Below are positions 7,507 to 15,635 of a DNA stretch of 64,000 nucleotides, piece after piece. The notes under the pieces were generated by a model, which saw only the letters and a list, made by a program, of their open reading frames with translations, ran no database searches and was not told the DNA's origin. A program made the translations under genes and the position numbers. The stretch lies in the IMG/VR virus record IMGVR_UViG_3300042503_000838, positions 61,843 to 125,842 of that record, one strand, 5' to 3'. Source of the stretch: a virus. Position 1 is the first letter of the stretch. Each line of letters begins with the position of its first letter.

Positions 7507-9256
7507 AACTCATCTCCTTTTGTAGAGCTTCTAAAGTGCGATACAGATATGGAGTTAAATCCAATCGTGGATCTGCAGCCATCGGTAAGTCCGGTGATTG
7601 CGGATGGGGGGTCTGCATCATTCCACCCACCAGGCGAGCAAATTGAGAGTAAGCACCCTGCAATTCATTCACCATCCTGAACGGGAAACCTGATAGCATC
7701 CCGGCCCTTTCTTCATCCGTCTTAGACGGGAAGAGGTACTTCAGTGCTTCAATGCTATCAACACCTAATTCTTGCAGATTTCGAACAACAATGGAGTTGT
7801 TCAGTACATCTTGCGTGGAATCTTCATATACAGGTCCCAACCAACGCCACTGCATTGTGACATCACCATCTGGAATCAACCCAAGTACACCAGGGGGGAT
7901 CTGCTGAGTCTTCAAGCAAGCCATCATCAATTGCTTGACCTGATCCTCGAATGCACTCATTGCATCGTTGTAAGCAGCAATGTCTGCGTCAGATGCAGTT
8001 TCAGGTAGTTCCAGGGGTTTCTCTAGTCCTGCCGCTGCCGCCAACGTCTCTCGGAACAAGCGTTCTTCCTGGTAAATAATGAGTTCCAGGCAACGGCACA
8101 CACCATAGGTGTAAATGGCGTTTGCTTTTTTCTTCGATGTTGCGGAAACACGTCCAAACAAGGACTTGTACTCTGTTGCGGTAACACCTGCAGAAATAGA
8201 AAGCTCGTCAACGCCACCTAAGGCAGTGCGTATTTCTTCTCGATACTGACGCGCAAAAGAATTCTGGTCACCAGTGATGGCATCTGGGACAATGTAACCA
8301 ACTCGGTCATTGGGTTCCAAGTTTGCAATCACCCTTGGCACACGGATCTGACCGTCAACACCACGGGAGATAGGATCTGCCTTGAACCGAGACTGGCTCA
8401 TTGCACCCATGCCAGCAAAGCCTGAGTTGGCTGCGATAGAAGGACGCTGTACAGATACATCCCCACCAGCTTCCATCAGGTCCGTCTTGGGACGAGACGA
8501 AAGAAGGGTTGGGTTACCAAAGAACTGCACGTTCTTCCGCATGGTGCGGACCATCTCATCATGCGTGCAGATGTGGTTGGCTAACGCTTCAAACTCACCA
8601 ACACCTTCAGTCGAGAAGCCTTTGGGATTATTGAAGATTTCAACGCAGGGAATAAATCCAAGCGTATTTTTAAACGTTTTAGTTTTACCTGGATTCGCTT
8701 GATAAACAGTATCAAAAGAAAGTTCGCCTTCCGAATGAGTCTCCTCAATTGTTCGACGTTTGATTGAAAGGCGAATGTAGCGTTTTGCTCCGCCTTGTCC
8801 CATATAAGCAGGGCCTGTCAGGTTGTTGCTGGCAATATCCTGCTGGAAGCCAAGACCCTGGCGGACCTTGTAGCTATAGATGATTACAACTTCGTCAAGC
8901 TCGCCGTCAATGTTGTAGAAAGAACGATATTCGTGACGCCTGAAATAATAGAGGCGATAGTTGTTTTGCGTGGGCCGGATATAAAAGATACCCTGGCCAT
9001 CACACATGAAATAGTCCCAGATTGAATCCAGGCGTGTGTCAATTTGATTGTATTTGACTACGCGATCAATAAAGTCTTTGCGTTGATTACCGAAGTTATC
9101 TTGTGCAGGGAAAAACTCAACACCTTGGCGGATGCCAAAGAGCTTCATCTGTGCAAGGTGTGACGCTACGATGCCCGTATCAATAGACGCGCCGCCGTCT
9201 TTATCGAGATACGAGTCGACAATTTCTTTAAGGCGTGATTTAGCGTCTACGGCCAT
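6896..9256 (-). CDS. Portal (head-tail connector) protein with a long low-complexity tail
   Basis: 786 aa. Residues 1 to about 580 look like a T7-type portal: IWDYFMCDGQGIFYIRP near the start, a central DNA-tunnel region with PDAITGDQNSFARQYREEI and SATSKKKANAIYTYGVCRCLE, and the acidic loop DPRLDLTPYLYRTLE at about 560-575. It forms the dodecameric ring through which DNA enters. The last ~203 residues are Gly/Ser/Pro-rich, unlike any portal domain, and are encoded by the same bases as the scaffold N-terminus in another frame. The start has AAGGGG ten bases upstream. Whether the tail is a functional extension or read-through of an overprinted frame is undecided. Confidence 0.85.
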   Translation of the reverse strand: MAVDAKSRLKEIVDSYLDKDGGASIDTGIVASHLAQMKLFGIRQGVEFFPAQDNFGNQRKDFIDRVVKYNQIDTRLDSIWDYFMCDGQGIFYIRPTQNNYRLYYFRRHEYRSFYNIDGELDEVVIIYSYKVRQGLGFQQDIASNNLTGPAYMGQGGAKRYIRLSIKRRTIEETHSEGELSFDTVYQANPGKTKTFKNTLGFIPCVEIFNNPKGFSTEGVGEFEALANHICTHDEMVRTMRKNVQFFGNPTLLSSRPKTDLMEAGGDVSVQRPSIAANSGFAGMGAMSQSRFKADPISRGVDGQIRVPRVIANLEPNDRVGYIVPDAITGDQNSFARQYREEIRTALGGVDELSISAGVTATEYKSLFGRVSATSKKKANAIYTYGVCRCLELIIYQEERLFRETLAAAAGLEKPLELPETASDADIAAYNDAMSAFEDQVKQLMMACLKTQQIPPGVLGLIPDGDVTMQWRWLGPVYEDSTQDVLNNSIVVRNLQELGVDSIEALKYLFPSKTDEERAGMLSGFPFRMVNELQGAYSQFARLVGGMMQTPHPQSPDLPMAADPRLDLTPYLYRTLEALQKEMSYAGRYRPIDPTDEPSTSGRRSEQLRDGSSGSSGNSGQLPGGSSGLSGGYQLPPSGTSGDPQLPISPYAVRPPIPTGGIDGEPMGIGVQQGGEPAERSSSIPVPGSTLAGADSVYPSQLRPDQRPQYATIGSADLVSQPGILAQLFPNLLQSVLGGDRGLPGAEPGKPDGNRRVRGGSSGSAEQLRPESGRDAGQRRRVGKPRR

Positions 9257-9295
9257 TAACTATTTACCCCTTGTTCTGTTAATACTAACAATAAA

Positions 9296-9640
9296 TCAGA
9301 CAACTGTCTTGCCAATAAAACCTTGGGGGAGCTGCCCACCAGGGAAGAAGGCAGCATTACCCATGGGGACACCCCCTTGGAACCCACCCATGGCAAGTGG
9401 AAGTTGGGGGCCTGCACCAGGCATGATGCCACGCCGCTTGAGTTCTTCGTTTAGCTGTTGATTTTGTTGCGTGCCGCCCTCGTAAAGACGCTTGAGCTGT
9501 TCGCCAGAACGGCCACCTAATGCACCTGCGCCCTTATTGATGTCAAAGCTGGGGGAACCAGCGACCAAATCGTTTGCATTCCCAACCCCGGCCATATTGC
9601 CTGCGGGAAAACCGTAATCGCCATTATAGTAACGAATCAT
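9296..9640 (-). CDS. Small virion-block protein, hypothetical
   Basis: 114 aa; Gly/Pro/Asn-rich ends with a helical centre (SGEQLKRLYEGGTQQNQQLNEE). Starts behind a strong GGAGG. It sits just upstream of the portal gene in transcription order, where small head-completion or portal-associated proteins are common. Not recognised. Confidence 0.7.
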   Translation of the reverse strand: MIRYYNGDYGFPAGNMAGVGNANDLVAGSPSFDINKGAGALGGRSGEQLKRLYEGGTQQNQQLNEELKRRGIMPGAGPQLPLAMGGFQGGVPMGNAAFFPGGQLPQGFIGKTVV

Positions 9641-9823
9641 TTAATCCTCCAGTACTTCGTAGCCTGCTATGTCATTCAGTCTACTCAATACAATTCCATT
9701 TCCTTTTAAATTCCACTCGAGAATATCACCCTCTTCCCAGCCAAGTTCTTCTGTTATCTCCTCCGGAAACGAAATGAAAATATCTCCGTTCTCATCTTCT
9801 TGAACTTCAAGGATGTAGCTCAT
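9641..9823 (-). CDS. AbrB/SpoVT-like DNA-binding domain protein
   Basis: 60 aa. The pattern GDIFISFPEEITEELGWEEGDILEWN matches the swapped-hairpin AbrB/MazE-type fold (beta-hairpin, short helix, LGW-x-EGD turn, then beta strands). Known members are transition-state regulators and antitoxins, and single-domain copies are common in cyanophages. No toxin partner is next to it, so I favour a small regulator. Its stop adjoins the next gene start, and its start overlaps the upstream gene by 4 bp. Confidence 0.7.
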   Translation of the reverse strand: MSYILEVQEDENGDIFISFPEEITEELGWEEGDILEWNLKGNGIVLSRLNDIAGYEVLED

Positions 9824-10113
9824 TTTGCCAAAAGCTTTTCCATAAGCTTATCAAGCTTAATATTGATCTGCTTAAAGTTGTCATGCATTTCTTGGATCTC
9901 CCTGAGGAAGTCCACTTTTAAAACGTATTCAAGCGGCATGCGATTGACTTGATTTTCAAGAGAAGTCACTTTATTCTCTTGTGTTATCAACATGTCATGT
10001 AATTGTTTCATGCGCTCATACGAGCGGCCTAATATTTTATTTGCGACCCAAGACCCCCCTGTAAGTGCGGAAATTACCGCTGTCAAACCAAGGGCTAAGT
10101 ACTCTGGTCCCAC
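9820..10113 (-). CDS. Single-TM protein with coiled coil (possible holin/spanin-like)
   Basis: 97 aa. Residues about 5-25 (YLALGLTAVISALTGGSWVA) form one membrane helix; residues 35-95 are charged heptad-like helix (ITQENKVTSLENQVNRM, QEMHDNFKQINIKLDKLMEKL). TM plus coiled coil is typical for phage pinholins, spanin-like or tail-chaperone proteins; the sequence alone does not choose between them. Overlaps the AbrB-like gene by 4 bp. Confidence 0.6.
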   Translation of the reverse strand: MGPEYLALGLTAVISALTGGSWVANKILGRSYERMKQLHDMLITQENKVTSLENQVNRMPLEYVLKVDFLREIQEMHDNFKQINIKLDKLMEKLLAK

Positions 10114-10145
10114 GACTGCAAATGCTTTTTTATTGATTCTAATTC

Positions 10146-10205
10146 TTAGTAATCAAGATGAAGCTGCCCCTTGCGTGCAAGTCCGTTAACAAGCCAAACC
10201 AACTT
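10146..10205 (-). pseudogene. Displaced copy of the terL 3' end (18 codons plus stop)
   Basis: Read on the minus strand from 10202 to 10146 this encodes LVWLVNGLARKGQLHLDY and a stop, identical in all 18 residues to the end of TerL at 10632-10689, but 14 of 18 codons differ synonymously. Directly upstream of it in frame is a stop codon, so it is not translated as an exon of its own. The HNH gene lies between the two copies and its last codons overlap this relic in another frame. It looks like the original 3' end displaced by insertion of the HNH cassette. Confidence 0.85.
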
Positions 10206-10632
10206 TATTTAAGCGTTGCTCGTACGTTTTTATGCGATGGCAATTGGCGCATAATACTTGGCATTTTTTTATTTCTTCTTTTAATGCCTCAATATTGGTT
10301 GTATGCATTTTGGCGATATCGCGTGATTTGGTAACAGGGTCTAAATGATCAAAATCAAGGGCAGCATGATGATCCTTGTATCCACATTTTTCGCAACCAC
10401 GTTTTAATTTTTCATTTTTAATAATTTTTGCATTACGTTTTTGTGCTCTTTTTGCGGCATCGCGACAGCTAGTCTCTCTTTTTGCCCATGCCTCCGGACT
10501 GAGCCAATTCATCTGAAATGTTCCGTCTTTATTGATTCTTGATTTACGTCTATATCCCAAAAAAATCCGTCCGTCAAGACCGACTTCACCATACTTCCAG
10601 GGTTTATTTGTTTCAGGATTGACACGTTCCAT
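10186..10632 (-). CDS. HNH homing endonuclease inserted at the terL 3' end
   Basis: 148 aa. Residues about 85-140 show the classical HNH zinc-binding nuclease: CEKCGY, then LDFDHLDP (catalytic His in DH), and CQVLCANCHRIKT. The N-terminal 60 residues (RIFLGYRRKSRINKDGTFQMNWL) probably recognise DNA. The gene starts exactly on the last base of the terL stop codon (TAATG) and is followed by a duplicated terL end, the expected signature of a mobile cassette that rebuilds its target gene. Its AT-rich codon use differs from TerL. Confidence 0.88.
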   Translation of the reverse strand: MERVNPETNKPWKYGEVGLDGRIFLGYRRKSRINKDGTFQMNWLSPEAWAKRETSCRDAAKRAQKRNAKIIKNEKLKRGCEKCGYKDHHAALDFDHLDPVTKSRDIAKMHTTNIEALKEEIKKCQVLCANCHRIKTYEQRLNKVGLAC

Positions 10633-12158
10633 TAATAATCAAGGTGTAGTTGGCCTTTGCGGGCGAGGCCATTGACTAACCATACTAACGCGTCGACCGT
10701 GTCATCGTGACTACTGACACCAAAGTTTGTCAGTTCTTCAAACATGTTTGTGAAGTTACGGTAACGATTGAAGATAATCTTACGATCCTCGAACATGCCA
10801 ATAATGCCACGGAAACGAGCCAATTTATCTGCTCTAAATCCCTTAACTGGATGCCACAGTAAGTTGTAAAGACCTTCGTTGCTTAGGCAGACTCTCTTGA
10901 AGTCCGCCTCCAGGGACGCTTGGTACTGGACTGCTTCCGACCAAATGTCGCAAGTTGAATAAGTCGGAAAGTAATTCCCGTTATCATCGCGACCAAGAAT
11001 AGACCAATCATTGAGTAGCTCTTTCATTGCGTCAAGTTTTTCCAGGTTGCCCATTACGCGAATGCGGCGATAATCAATGATGTGTATACGATCATCAACA
11101 CGACCACCTAGCACCATTACGGTGTAGTCATTCTTTTCCTTGATGCCTGCGGATAGGTCGACACCAATGCCAAGAGCGTCAAATTCAGTTGAGATTTCAG
11201 CTTTAACAATTAGCTCTGGTGCCAGGGAGAGCTCGTTCTGTCTAATAACTTGATTCATGTATTGGAACGAAAAGGCAATTGGCGCCTGCCTTTTCTTTTC
11301 CTTTAGGTAATCAAGGGACCACATCTCAGGCCAATAGGACTCTTCGTCTCCGGTGACGGGATCATTTTGAATTGCAGAGAGAACAATCTGCGTCCAGTTG
11401 TTTTGTTCGTTGAATGTGGTTGCGTGAATGTCATCATGTCGGAAGCGAGTTCCAAGGCAGATGGCCCGTCCACCTTCAAACATGGTTGGTGCAATCACTG
11501 CGTTCCAGTTCTCCTGCATCATTTTTCTGATGTCAGGGTTTGCGATATCCGCCGAACTTTTAATGGCGTCATCAATGCAAACCAGATGACTACGCTTGGA
11601 GGTCACCGAACCTTTGAGGCCTGCAGCGCAGAGCGTGAACTGTTCGTCACCCGTGGTCTCAATACCAGCAAAGCGATGGTCAATTGACCAGTACTCATTA
11701 CTGGTTACGTTCTTGAGAAGACGTACCTTTGGAAATACTTCTTGGTAACGCTTGCTCTCAATGATACGTTTGATTGTTGCCGACTTAGAACGAGCAATGT
11801 CAACCGTATACGACAGATAAAGAATCTGAAGGGGCATCTTGGCTGTGGTATGCACGCCAATTGCCCATGCAGTGAACAACCCCAAGCTTGTGGACTTGGC
11901 GCTACCCCTGGGCGCCAATAAGTCAATATTGGGGCCAGCAACTTTAATCAGGCAGTTACTATCTTCCCCTGTAACGAAATGACGATGCCATTCCTTATGG
12001 TGCTTCGCAGGAGGTTTATCGGCTACATACTCACAAAAAAAGCTGAAATCTTCTCGCGCTAACGCAAGAGAATCTTCGTTTTTTGGTTTTCTAAGTTGTT
12101 GGTTCTTAGCTGCTGCCTTTGCGTTTCGCCTGTGTGTTAAGTGAAGATACGAAGGCAC
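10632..12158 (-). CDS. terL: Terminase large subunit
   Basis: 508 aa. ATPase domain with Walker A-like APRGSAKST at residues 82-90, Walker B LVCIDD followed by AIKSSAD, and a coupling motif around ILYLSYTVDIARSK. The C-terminal nuclease domain has GIGVDLSAG near the first catalytic Asp and SHDDTVDALVWLV with the last. It cuts concatemeric DNA and pumps it through the portal. The length is normal. The final 18 codons appear to be a recoded copy (see the relic at 10146-10205), probably supplied by the HNH cassette; the protein end is therefore intact. Confidence 0.93.
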   Translation of the reverse strand: MPSYLHLTHRRNAKAAAKNQQLRKPKNEDSLALAREDFSFFCEYVADKPPAKHHKEWHRHFVTGEDSNCLIKVAGPNIDLLAPRGSAKSTSLGLFTAWAIGVHTTAKMPLQILYLSYTVDIARSKSATIKRIIESKRYQEVFPKVRLLKNVTSNEYWSIDHRFAGIETTGDEQFTLCAAGLKGSVTSKRSHLVCIDDAIKSSADIANPDIRKMMQENWNAVIAPTMFEGGRAICLGTRFRHDDIHATTFNEQNNWTQIVLSAIQNDPVTGDEESYWPEMWSLDYLKEKKRQAPIAFSFQYMNQVIRQNELSLAPELIVKAEISTEFDALGIGVDLSAGIKEKNDYTVMVLGGRVDDRIHIIDYRRIRVMGNLEKLDAMKELLNDWSILGRDDNGNYFPTYSTCDIWSEAVQYQASLEADFKRVCLSNEGLYNLLWHPVKGFRADKLARFRGIIGMFEDRKIIFNRYRNFTNMFEELTNFGVSSHDDTVDALVWLVNGLARKGQLHLDY

Positions 12159-12190
12159 GACTAGTATTTAACGTATCTTTAAATACTACC

Positions 12191-12355
12191 CTATTTTTTT
12201 TCTTTCTGCTTTCGCTTTTCGTCCTGGTACTTACGCGCTTTATCTAAAGCAGCCTTGCGTTTTTCCTTGTCTGACATCTCAGACCCATCTTGGTTCTTTG
12301 CTTCTTTTTTCTTGAGGTATTCAAGAAACTGAGGAGGCATCTTACCTTTTGCCAT
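12191..12355 (-). CDS. Small basic protein upstream of terL
   Basis: 54 aa, too short for most gene callers. MAKGKMPPQFLEYLKKK start, then many Lys/Arg/Glu, helical throughout. The ATG overlaps the stop of the preceding gene (ATGA at 12352-12355), and terL follows 33 bp after its stop. Likely a nucleic-acid-binding or head-associated accessory protein; not recognised as a named family. Confidence 0.6.
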   Translation of the reverse strand: MAKGKMPPQFLEYLKKKEAKNQDGSEMSDKEKRKAALDKARKYQDEKRKQKEKK

Positions 12356-12657
12356 CAGCGCATACCTTGACGAATACGAGCAATCATCTGCTGGTAGGCA
12401 GGAGATCCTTCAGCTTCTCCTTCAAGAGTACGCATTGCGCGGCCGGGACCAAAAGAAATTCCCGGTGGTGTTCCACGGGTTAAGCCTTCTGATACTGCTG
12501 CGCTACCGGAGATATCCCCTTCTTCCGTCATGGGGCTACCCATGGGTGCAGGAGCCGTTGACAGTGCCTGACGACGACGGCTGACACCTTCGCTAGCCAT
12601 CTGCTGCTGTTGGCGAGCCCTGCCGGCAAGCTGGGTATTATTTGCGTTTGCGCCCAT
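12355..12657 (-). CDS. Hypothetical protein in the terminase cluster
   Basis: 100 aa. Gln-rich helix at residues 8-30 followed by Gly/Pro/Ser-rich disordered sequence and a short C-terminal helix (AYQQMIARIRQGMR). No membrane segment. It lies between the candidate small terminase and the small basic gene; a packaging or minor virion role is only inferred from context. Confidence 0.65.
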   Translation of the reverse strand: MGANANNTQLAGRARQQQQMASEGVSRRRQALSTAPAPMGSPMTEEGDISGSAAVSEGLTRGTPPGISFGPGRAMRTLEGEAEGSPAYQQMIARIRQGMR

Positions 12658-12693
12658 GCCTGGTAACTGGATTTAAACCTATCTTAGTACGGA

Positions 12694-13350
12694 CTATTCT
12701 TCTAGTTGCATGCGAGACCACACGCTCATTGACGCTTCTTCCAGGGGGATCTCAATTGGATCATCTTTGAAAATCGAGAGGAGTTCTCGAATAGCACGAT
12801 CTGCACCAGCCATCAAGAGGCCCTTGCGATCTTTATTGGAGGTATAAGTTTCTACTTGTGCAATTGTGCCACGTAATTCTTTTTGCATGGATGCAAGACG
12901 TGCCACGCCTGCATCACGCTTGACGAGACCCTGCTCTACATCTTCGCGTAACTTACGCATATCCTCTTGCATCTCATCGATTTCGTACAAGAGTTTTTTA
13001 CGGTGGTCTGGCTTGACGTAACGGTCCTTAATCCAGAGCTCACACGGAATTGCACTACCTTTGTATCCAAGGAATCTTGAATACAGATAGATTTCAATTG
13101 TTGAGTAGTTATCGGATGCAAAAGAGAGAAATGATTCTTGAGTAGAAGCGTCTAAGTTATCTACCCAAGCGTCAAATATCTCAATATCGATAAGCTCGCT
13201 GGGCCTGGTTGTAGTCTCGCTCTTCGTCCCTCTGCTTGAACTGCTGACCTTGTTCGGCGGAAGTGCGCTGCTCGGTTGCGCCTTTACCGATTGTTTCACG
13301 TTCTTGTTCACCAGCAGTCTCCATTTTTTTCTTAGAGAATTCGTAAGCAA
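12694..13350 (-). CDS. Candidate terminase small subunit; start uncertain
   Basis: 218 aa if begun at 13350. From about residue 53 on (ELIDIEIFDAWVDNLDA) it reads like a well-folded helical protein with a coiled coil at 120-165 (LLYEIDEMQEDMRKLREDVEQ). It precedes terL by three genes, the usual place for TerS, and TerS proteins are helical DNA-binding oligomers. The first ~55 codons overlap the 85-aa gene at 13181-13438 in another frame and look like shadow sequence; no in-frame ATG exists near 13183, so an unusual start (ATT at about 13188) is possible. Confidence 0.55.
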   Translation of the reverse strand: MLTNSLRKKWRLLVNKNVKQSVKAQPSSALPPNKVSSSSRGTKSETTTRPSELIDIEIFDAWVDNLDASTQESFLSFASDNYSTIEIYLYSRFLGYKGSAIPCELWIKDRYVKPDHRKKLLYEIDEMQEDMRKLREDVEQGLVKRDAGVARLASMQKELRGTIAQVETYTSNKDRKGLLMAGADRAIRELLSIFKDDPIEIPLEEASMSVWSRMQLEE

Positions 13351-13438
13351 CGCCAGCAGCTTGACGATATTTATCTAGATCAAACCAGTCGTCTTCACTT
13401 GACTGGCCAACCGGAACATCGGCAAAGCTGCTGGTCAT
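13181..13438 (-). CDS. Small acidic-start protein, virion block
   Basis: 85 aa; N-terminus FADVPVGQSSEDDWFDLDKYRQ then a highly charged Gln/Glu/Arg helix. The motif DDWFDLDKY parallels DDYFDINKF in the neighbouring 58-aa gene (13464-13640), which suggests the two arose by duplication. Overlaps the 218-aa frame by 170 bp. Function unknown. Confidence 0.65.
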   Translation of the reverse strand: MTSSFADVPVGQSSEDDWFDLDKYRQAAGVAYEFSKKKMETAGEQERETIGKGATEQRTSAEQGQQFKQRDEERDYNQAQRAYRY

Positions 13439-13463
13439 GGCTTATAAAGTCTACGAGAAAAAA

Positions 13464-13640
13464 TCAGAAGTTGCTCATCATACTGGCAAGACCTTGGGCA
13501 TAAATATCCCGACGGCTTTCCAGAGATTTTTGACGCTGTTGACGACCCTTGGAACCCTCTAAGCGCTGGAGCAGCTGCTCGAACTTATTAATATCAAAGT
13601 AGTCGTCAGAGTCGGCTTGACCAGTAGGAGTAGAAGCCAT
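13464..13640 (-). CDS. 58-aa paralogue-like small virion-block protein
   Basis: Short gene (ATG at 13640, TGA at 13464). N-terminus MASTPTGQADSDDYFDINKF followed by a Gln/Arg-rich helix. Resembles the first third of the 85-aa neighbour, with the same spacing of the DD-Y/W-FD motif. Without it, the interval 13439-13680 would be empty; codon use fits the block. No function assigned. Confidence 0.6.
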   Translation of the reverse strand: MASTPTGQADSDDYFDINKFEQLLQRLEGSKGRQQRQKSLESRRDIYAQGLASMMSNF

Positions 13641-13680
13641 ACATTTAAATCATTAACTGTTTTAATTATACCCGATACAT

Positions 13681-14580
13681 TTACGAGAAATTAAATGCAC
13701 CAACCAATTGTTTGTAAATGTCGCCCTGTGCGCTAATCTTCGCTAACTGCTTAGTGCCTTCATTTTTAAGGGTCTGGGTTTCTTTATCAATCTCACCCTG
13801 AAGGTTGGTTAGGCCAGCACTATACAGGTACTGGCGAGTATCCCTGAGATTTTGCTGCTGTTCTTCAATTTCGGCGGGTGTTCCAGTGAAGCTACTGCCG
13901 AAGTCAGGGGTTGTTACCTTGGTACGGCCAGCTAAATCACCGCCGTATTTAGGCAGCAAGTTCTGTGCAAAAGTAAATGCACGCTTGCCGGTACGCTCAC
14001 CTTTTTCGTCGGTAGTTTGCTTACCGAACATAGTGTCGTAGTAATTATCTAAGTAACTCTGGTTGAACTTCTTTTGATACTCGGAACCTTTTTGAACAGA
14101 CTCCTTAAGATCATTGATATCACGGTAATAACCTTGGTTGAACCGTGATAAAGCAGTGCTTTTCTCTTCTTCTGTAGCTTGGCGGCCAAGAAGTTCTTCA
14201 TAGGTGGCGCCAATACCGGTCTGTAGTTGGCCGGGACGCACCTCTTTCTGGTAGATGTCCGACAGTGAAGAAACATCCGCTTCAGGCGGCGTTAAGTCGT
14301 ATTTAGCAGCGTAATCCCTTAGGCGAGATGCAGCGTCTTGATAACTAAGCAGGCCAGACCTAAGCTCGGATTCAGCTCCAGCCTTTAAGCCCGCATAACC
14401 TGCAGCACCTGCCGCTTTACGTGCATCGGCCTCGCGTTTAGCCTCAGCTCTTTCAGCTGCCGCACGCTGTTCAGCTGCCGATTCACGCTCCTGCTGATAC
14501 TTTAAATAATTCGCAAAAGTATCATCCTTCTGGACTTGAGGAGGTTGATAATTTACGTTAGTTCCGCGTCCGCCACCCAT
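13681..14580 (-). CDS. Ala/Gln-rich helical virion-block protein
   Basis: 299 aa. A long N-terminal charged helix (YQQERESAAEQRAAAERAEA) is followed by alternating helices and Gly/Pro turns; EELLGRQATEEEKSTALSRFNQ resembles the short DUF4214-like helical repeats seen in virion proteins. No TM segment. Begins with MGGGRGTNV. Placed among internal or minor virion proteins by position; otherwise unknown. Confidence 0.7.
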   Translation of the reverse strand: MGGGRGTNVNYQPPQVQKDDTFANYLKYQQERESAAEQRAAAERAEAKREADARKAAGAAGYAGLKAGAESELRSGLLSYQDAASRLRDYAAKYDLTPPEADVSSLSDIYQKEVRPGQLQTGIGATYEELLGRQATEEEKSTALSRFNQGYYRDINDLKESVQKGSEYQKKFNQSYLDNYYDTMFGKQTTDEKGERTGKRAFTFAQNLLPKYGGDLAGRTKVTTPDFGSSFTGTPAEIEEQQQNLRDTRQYLYSAGLTNLQGEIDKETQTLKNEGTKQLAKISAQGDIYKQLVGAFNFS

Positions 14581-14595
14581 AGTTCAGTACCCTGA

Positions 14596-15093
14596 TTAAA
14601 TAACCATAGAGCTAACATTTGTCGGAGCTTTACGCCCAAACATTGCAGCCATTGGCGCTTCTGCCAGCGCTTGCCCTCTCTTCATAGCTAAAAGATTTTC
14701 AAACCGTTGGGCCTGTTGCCTTTCCGGGCTGATAGCAGCAGATCTTTCTCGCCTTGAAGCCTCTGAACCATAGCCAAAGGCCAGGTCAGCCAGTCGGCCA
14801 CCAAGCTCGGATTCACGTGCTTCTTTTTGACGACCAAACGCCAGATCTTCAGCAGTCTGTCCAAATACCCTGGCACCCAAGCTTTCGCCCAGCTGACCGT
14901 ACATGCCCTCCCTGCTGAGCATTGCATTGGTTTCCAGTGCAGAGTTCTGTGCACGAAGCTGGGCTTCAAGCCCAGAGCGCATAATGTCTTGCTGCCGACG
15001 CTGACCAGCGATCTGAAAAGGAAGGCCAATAAGCCCTAGGCCGGCCGACGCAAGAGGTCCGCCAGCCCCTGACCAAAAATCTGATGCAGCCAT
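14596..15093 (-). CDS. Internal-virion-like protein with hydrophobic N-terminus
   Basis: 165 aa. N-terminal 8-28 is Gly/Ala/Leu-rich (GAGGPLASAGLGLIGLPFQ), then an amphipathic Arg/Gln/Glu helix to residue 130. This arrangement (short membrane-active segment plus long helix) resembles small ejected virion proteins such as T7 gp14-type, although sequence similarity is not evident. Confidence 0.65.
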   Translation of the reverse strand: MAASDFWSGAGGPLASAGLGLIGLPFQIAGQRRQQDIMRSGLEAQLRAQNSALETNAMLSREGMYGQLGESLGARVFGQTAEDLAFGRQKEARESELGGRLADLAFGYGSEASRRERSAAISPERQQAQRFENLLAMKRGQALAEAPMAAMFGRKAPTNVSSMVI

Positions 15094-15132
15094 ACGTTCG
15101 ACCTATTATTGTTTTTATTTTAATACAGGTAT

Positions 15133-15633
15133 TCAGCCACGCCCAAAATATTGGGTGCTAGGTGCAGCACTGCCAACTGGTTGAATGGTACGTTGAGGGA
15201 ACGTGCGATAGGTCTCGGAAACAATTGCAGGAATGTTTCCGTAAGTACCAAGCATTAATTGCAGGTCCCCGGCGCCGCCAAATGCACTGGCAATTTTATC
15301 TGGCAGCTTGTTAATTTGATTGTACATGGAAGCAATGCCCAGGCTTTCTTTGCCTAGCAGCTGCCTTTCCTTTGCTTGGCGCAACTGACGGGCTTCTTCT
15401 TCGGCTCGTTCTAACGTGTTGGCTGCTCTGTCTTCTCTTCGTGCCTGGGTCAGATAGTTTGTAAGTGTTGCTAGGTCTGACTGAGGGCCCTCGGGAGCAG
15501 GGAAGCCCCCTGGAGTGGCTCCACTACCTGGCGTAAATGCCATATTAATACCAGGGCTTGAAAGATCTACTCCCTTGTCCCAGCCAAACTTGGCGGCGCC
15601 CTTCGTGATATTAGGAGGAACTGTTAGTGCCAT
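15133..15633 (-). CDS. Hypothetical virion-block protein
   Basis: 166 aa from ATG at 15633 (two further in-frame upstream codons, TTG ATC, also belong to the open frame). The centre is a Glu/Arg/Gln helix (LTQARREDRAANTLERAEEE). The upstream gene's stop at 15636-15638 nearly touches the start. No recognisable family. Confidence 0.65.
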   Translation of the reverse strand: MALTVPPNITKGAAKFGWDKGVDLSSPGINMAFTPGSGATPGGFPAPEGPQSDLATLTNYLTQARREDRAANTLERAEEEARQLRQAKERQLLGKESLGIASMYNQINKLPDKIASAFGGAGDLQLMLGTYGNIPAIVSETYRTFPQRTIQPVGSAAPSTQYFGRG

Positions 15634-15635
15634 GA

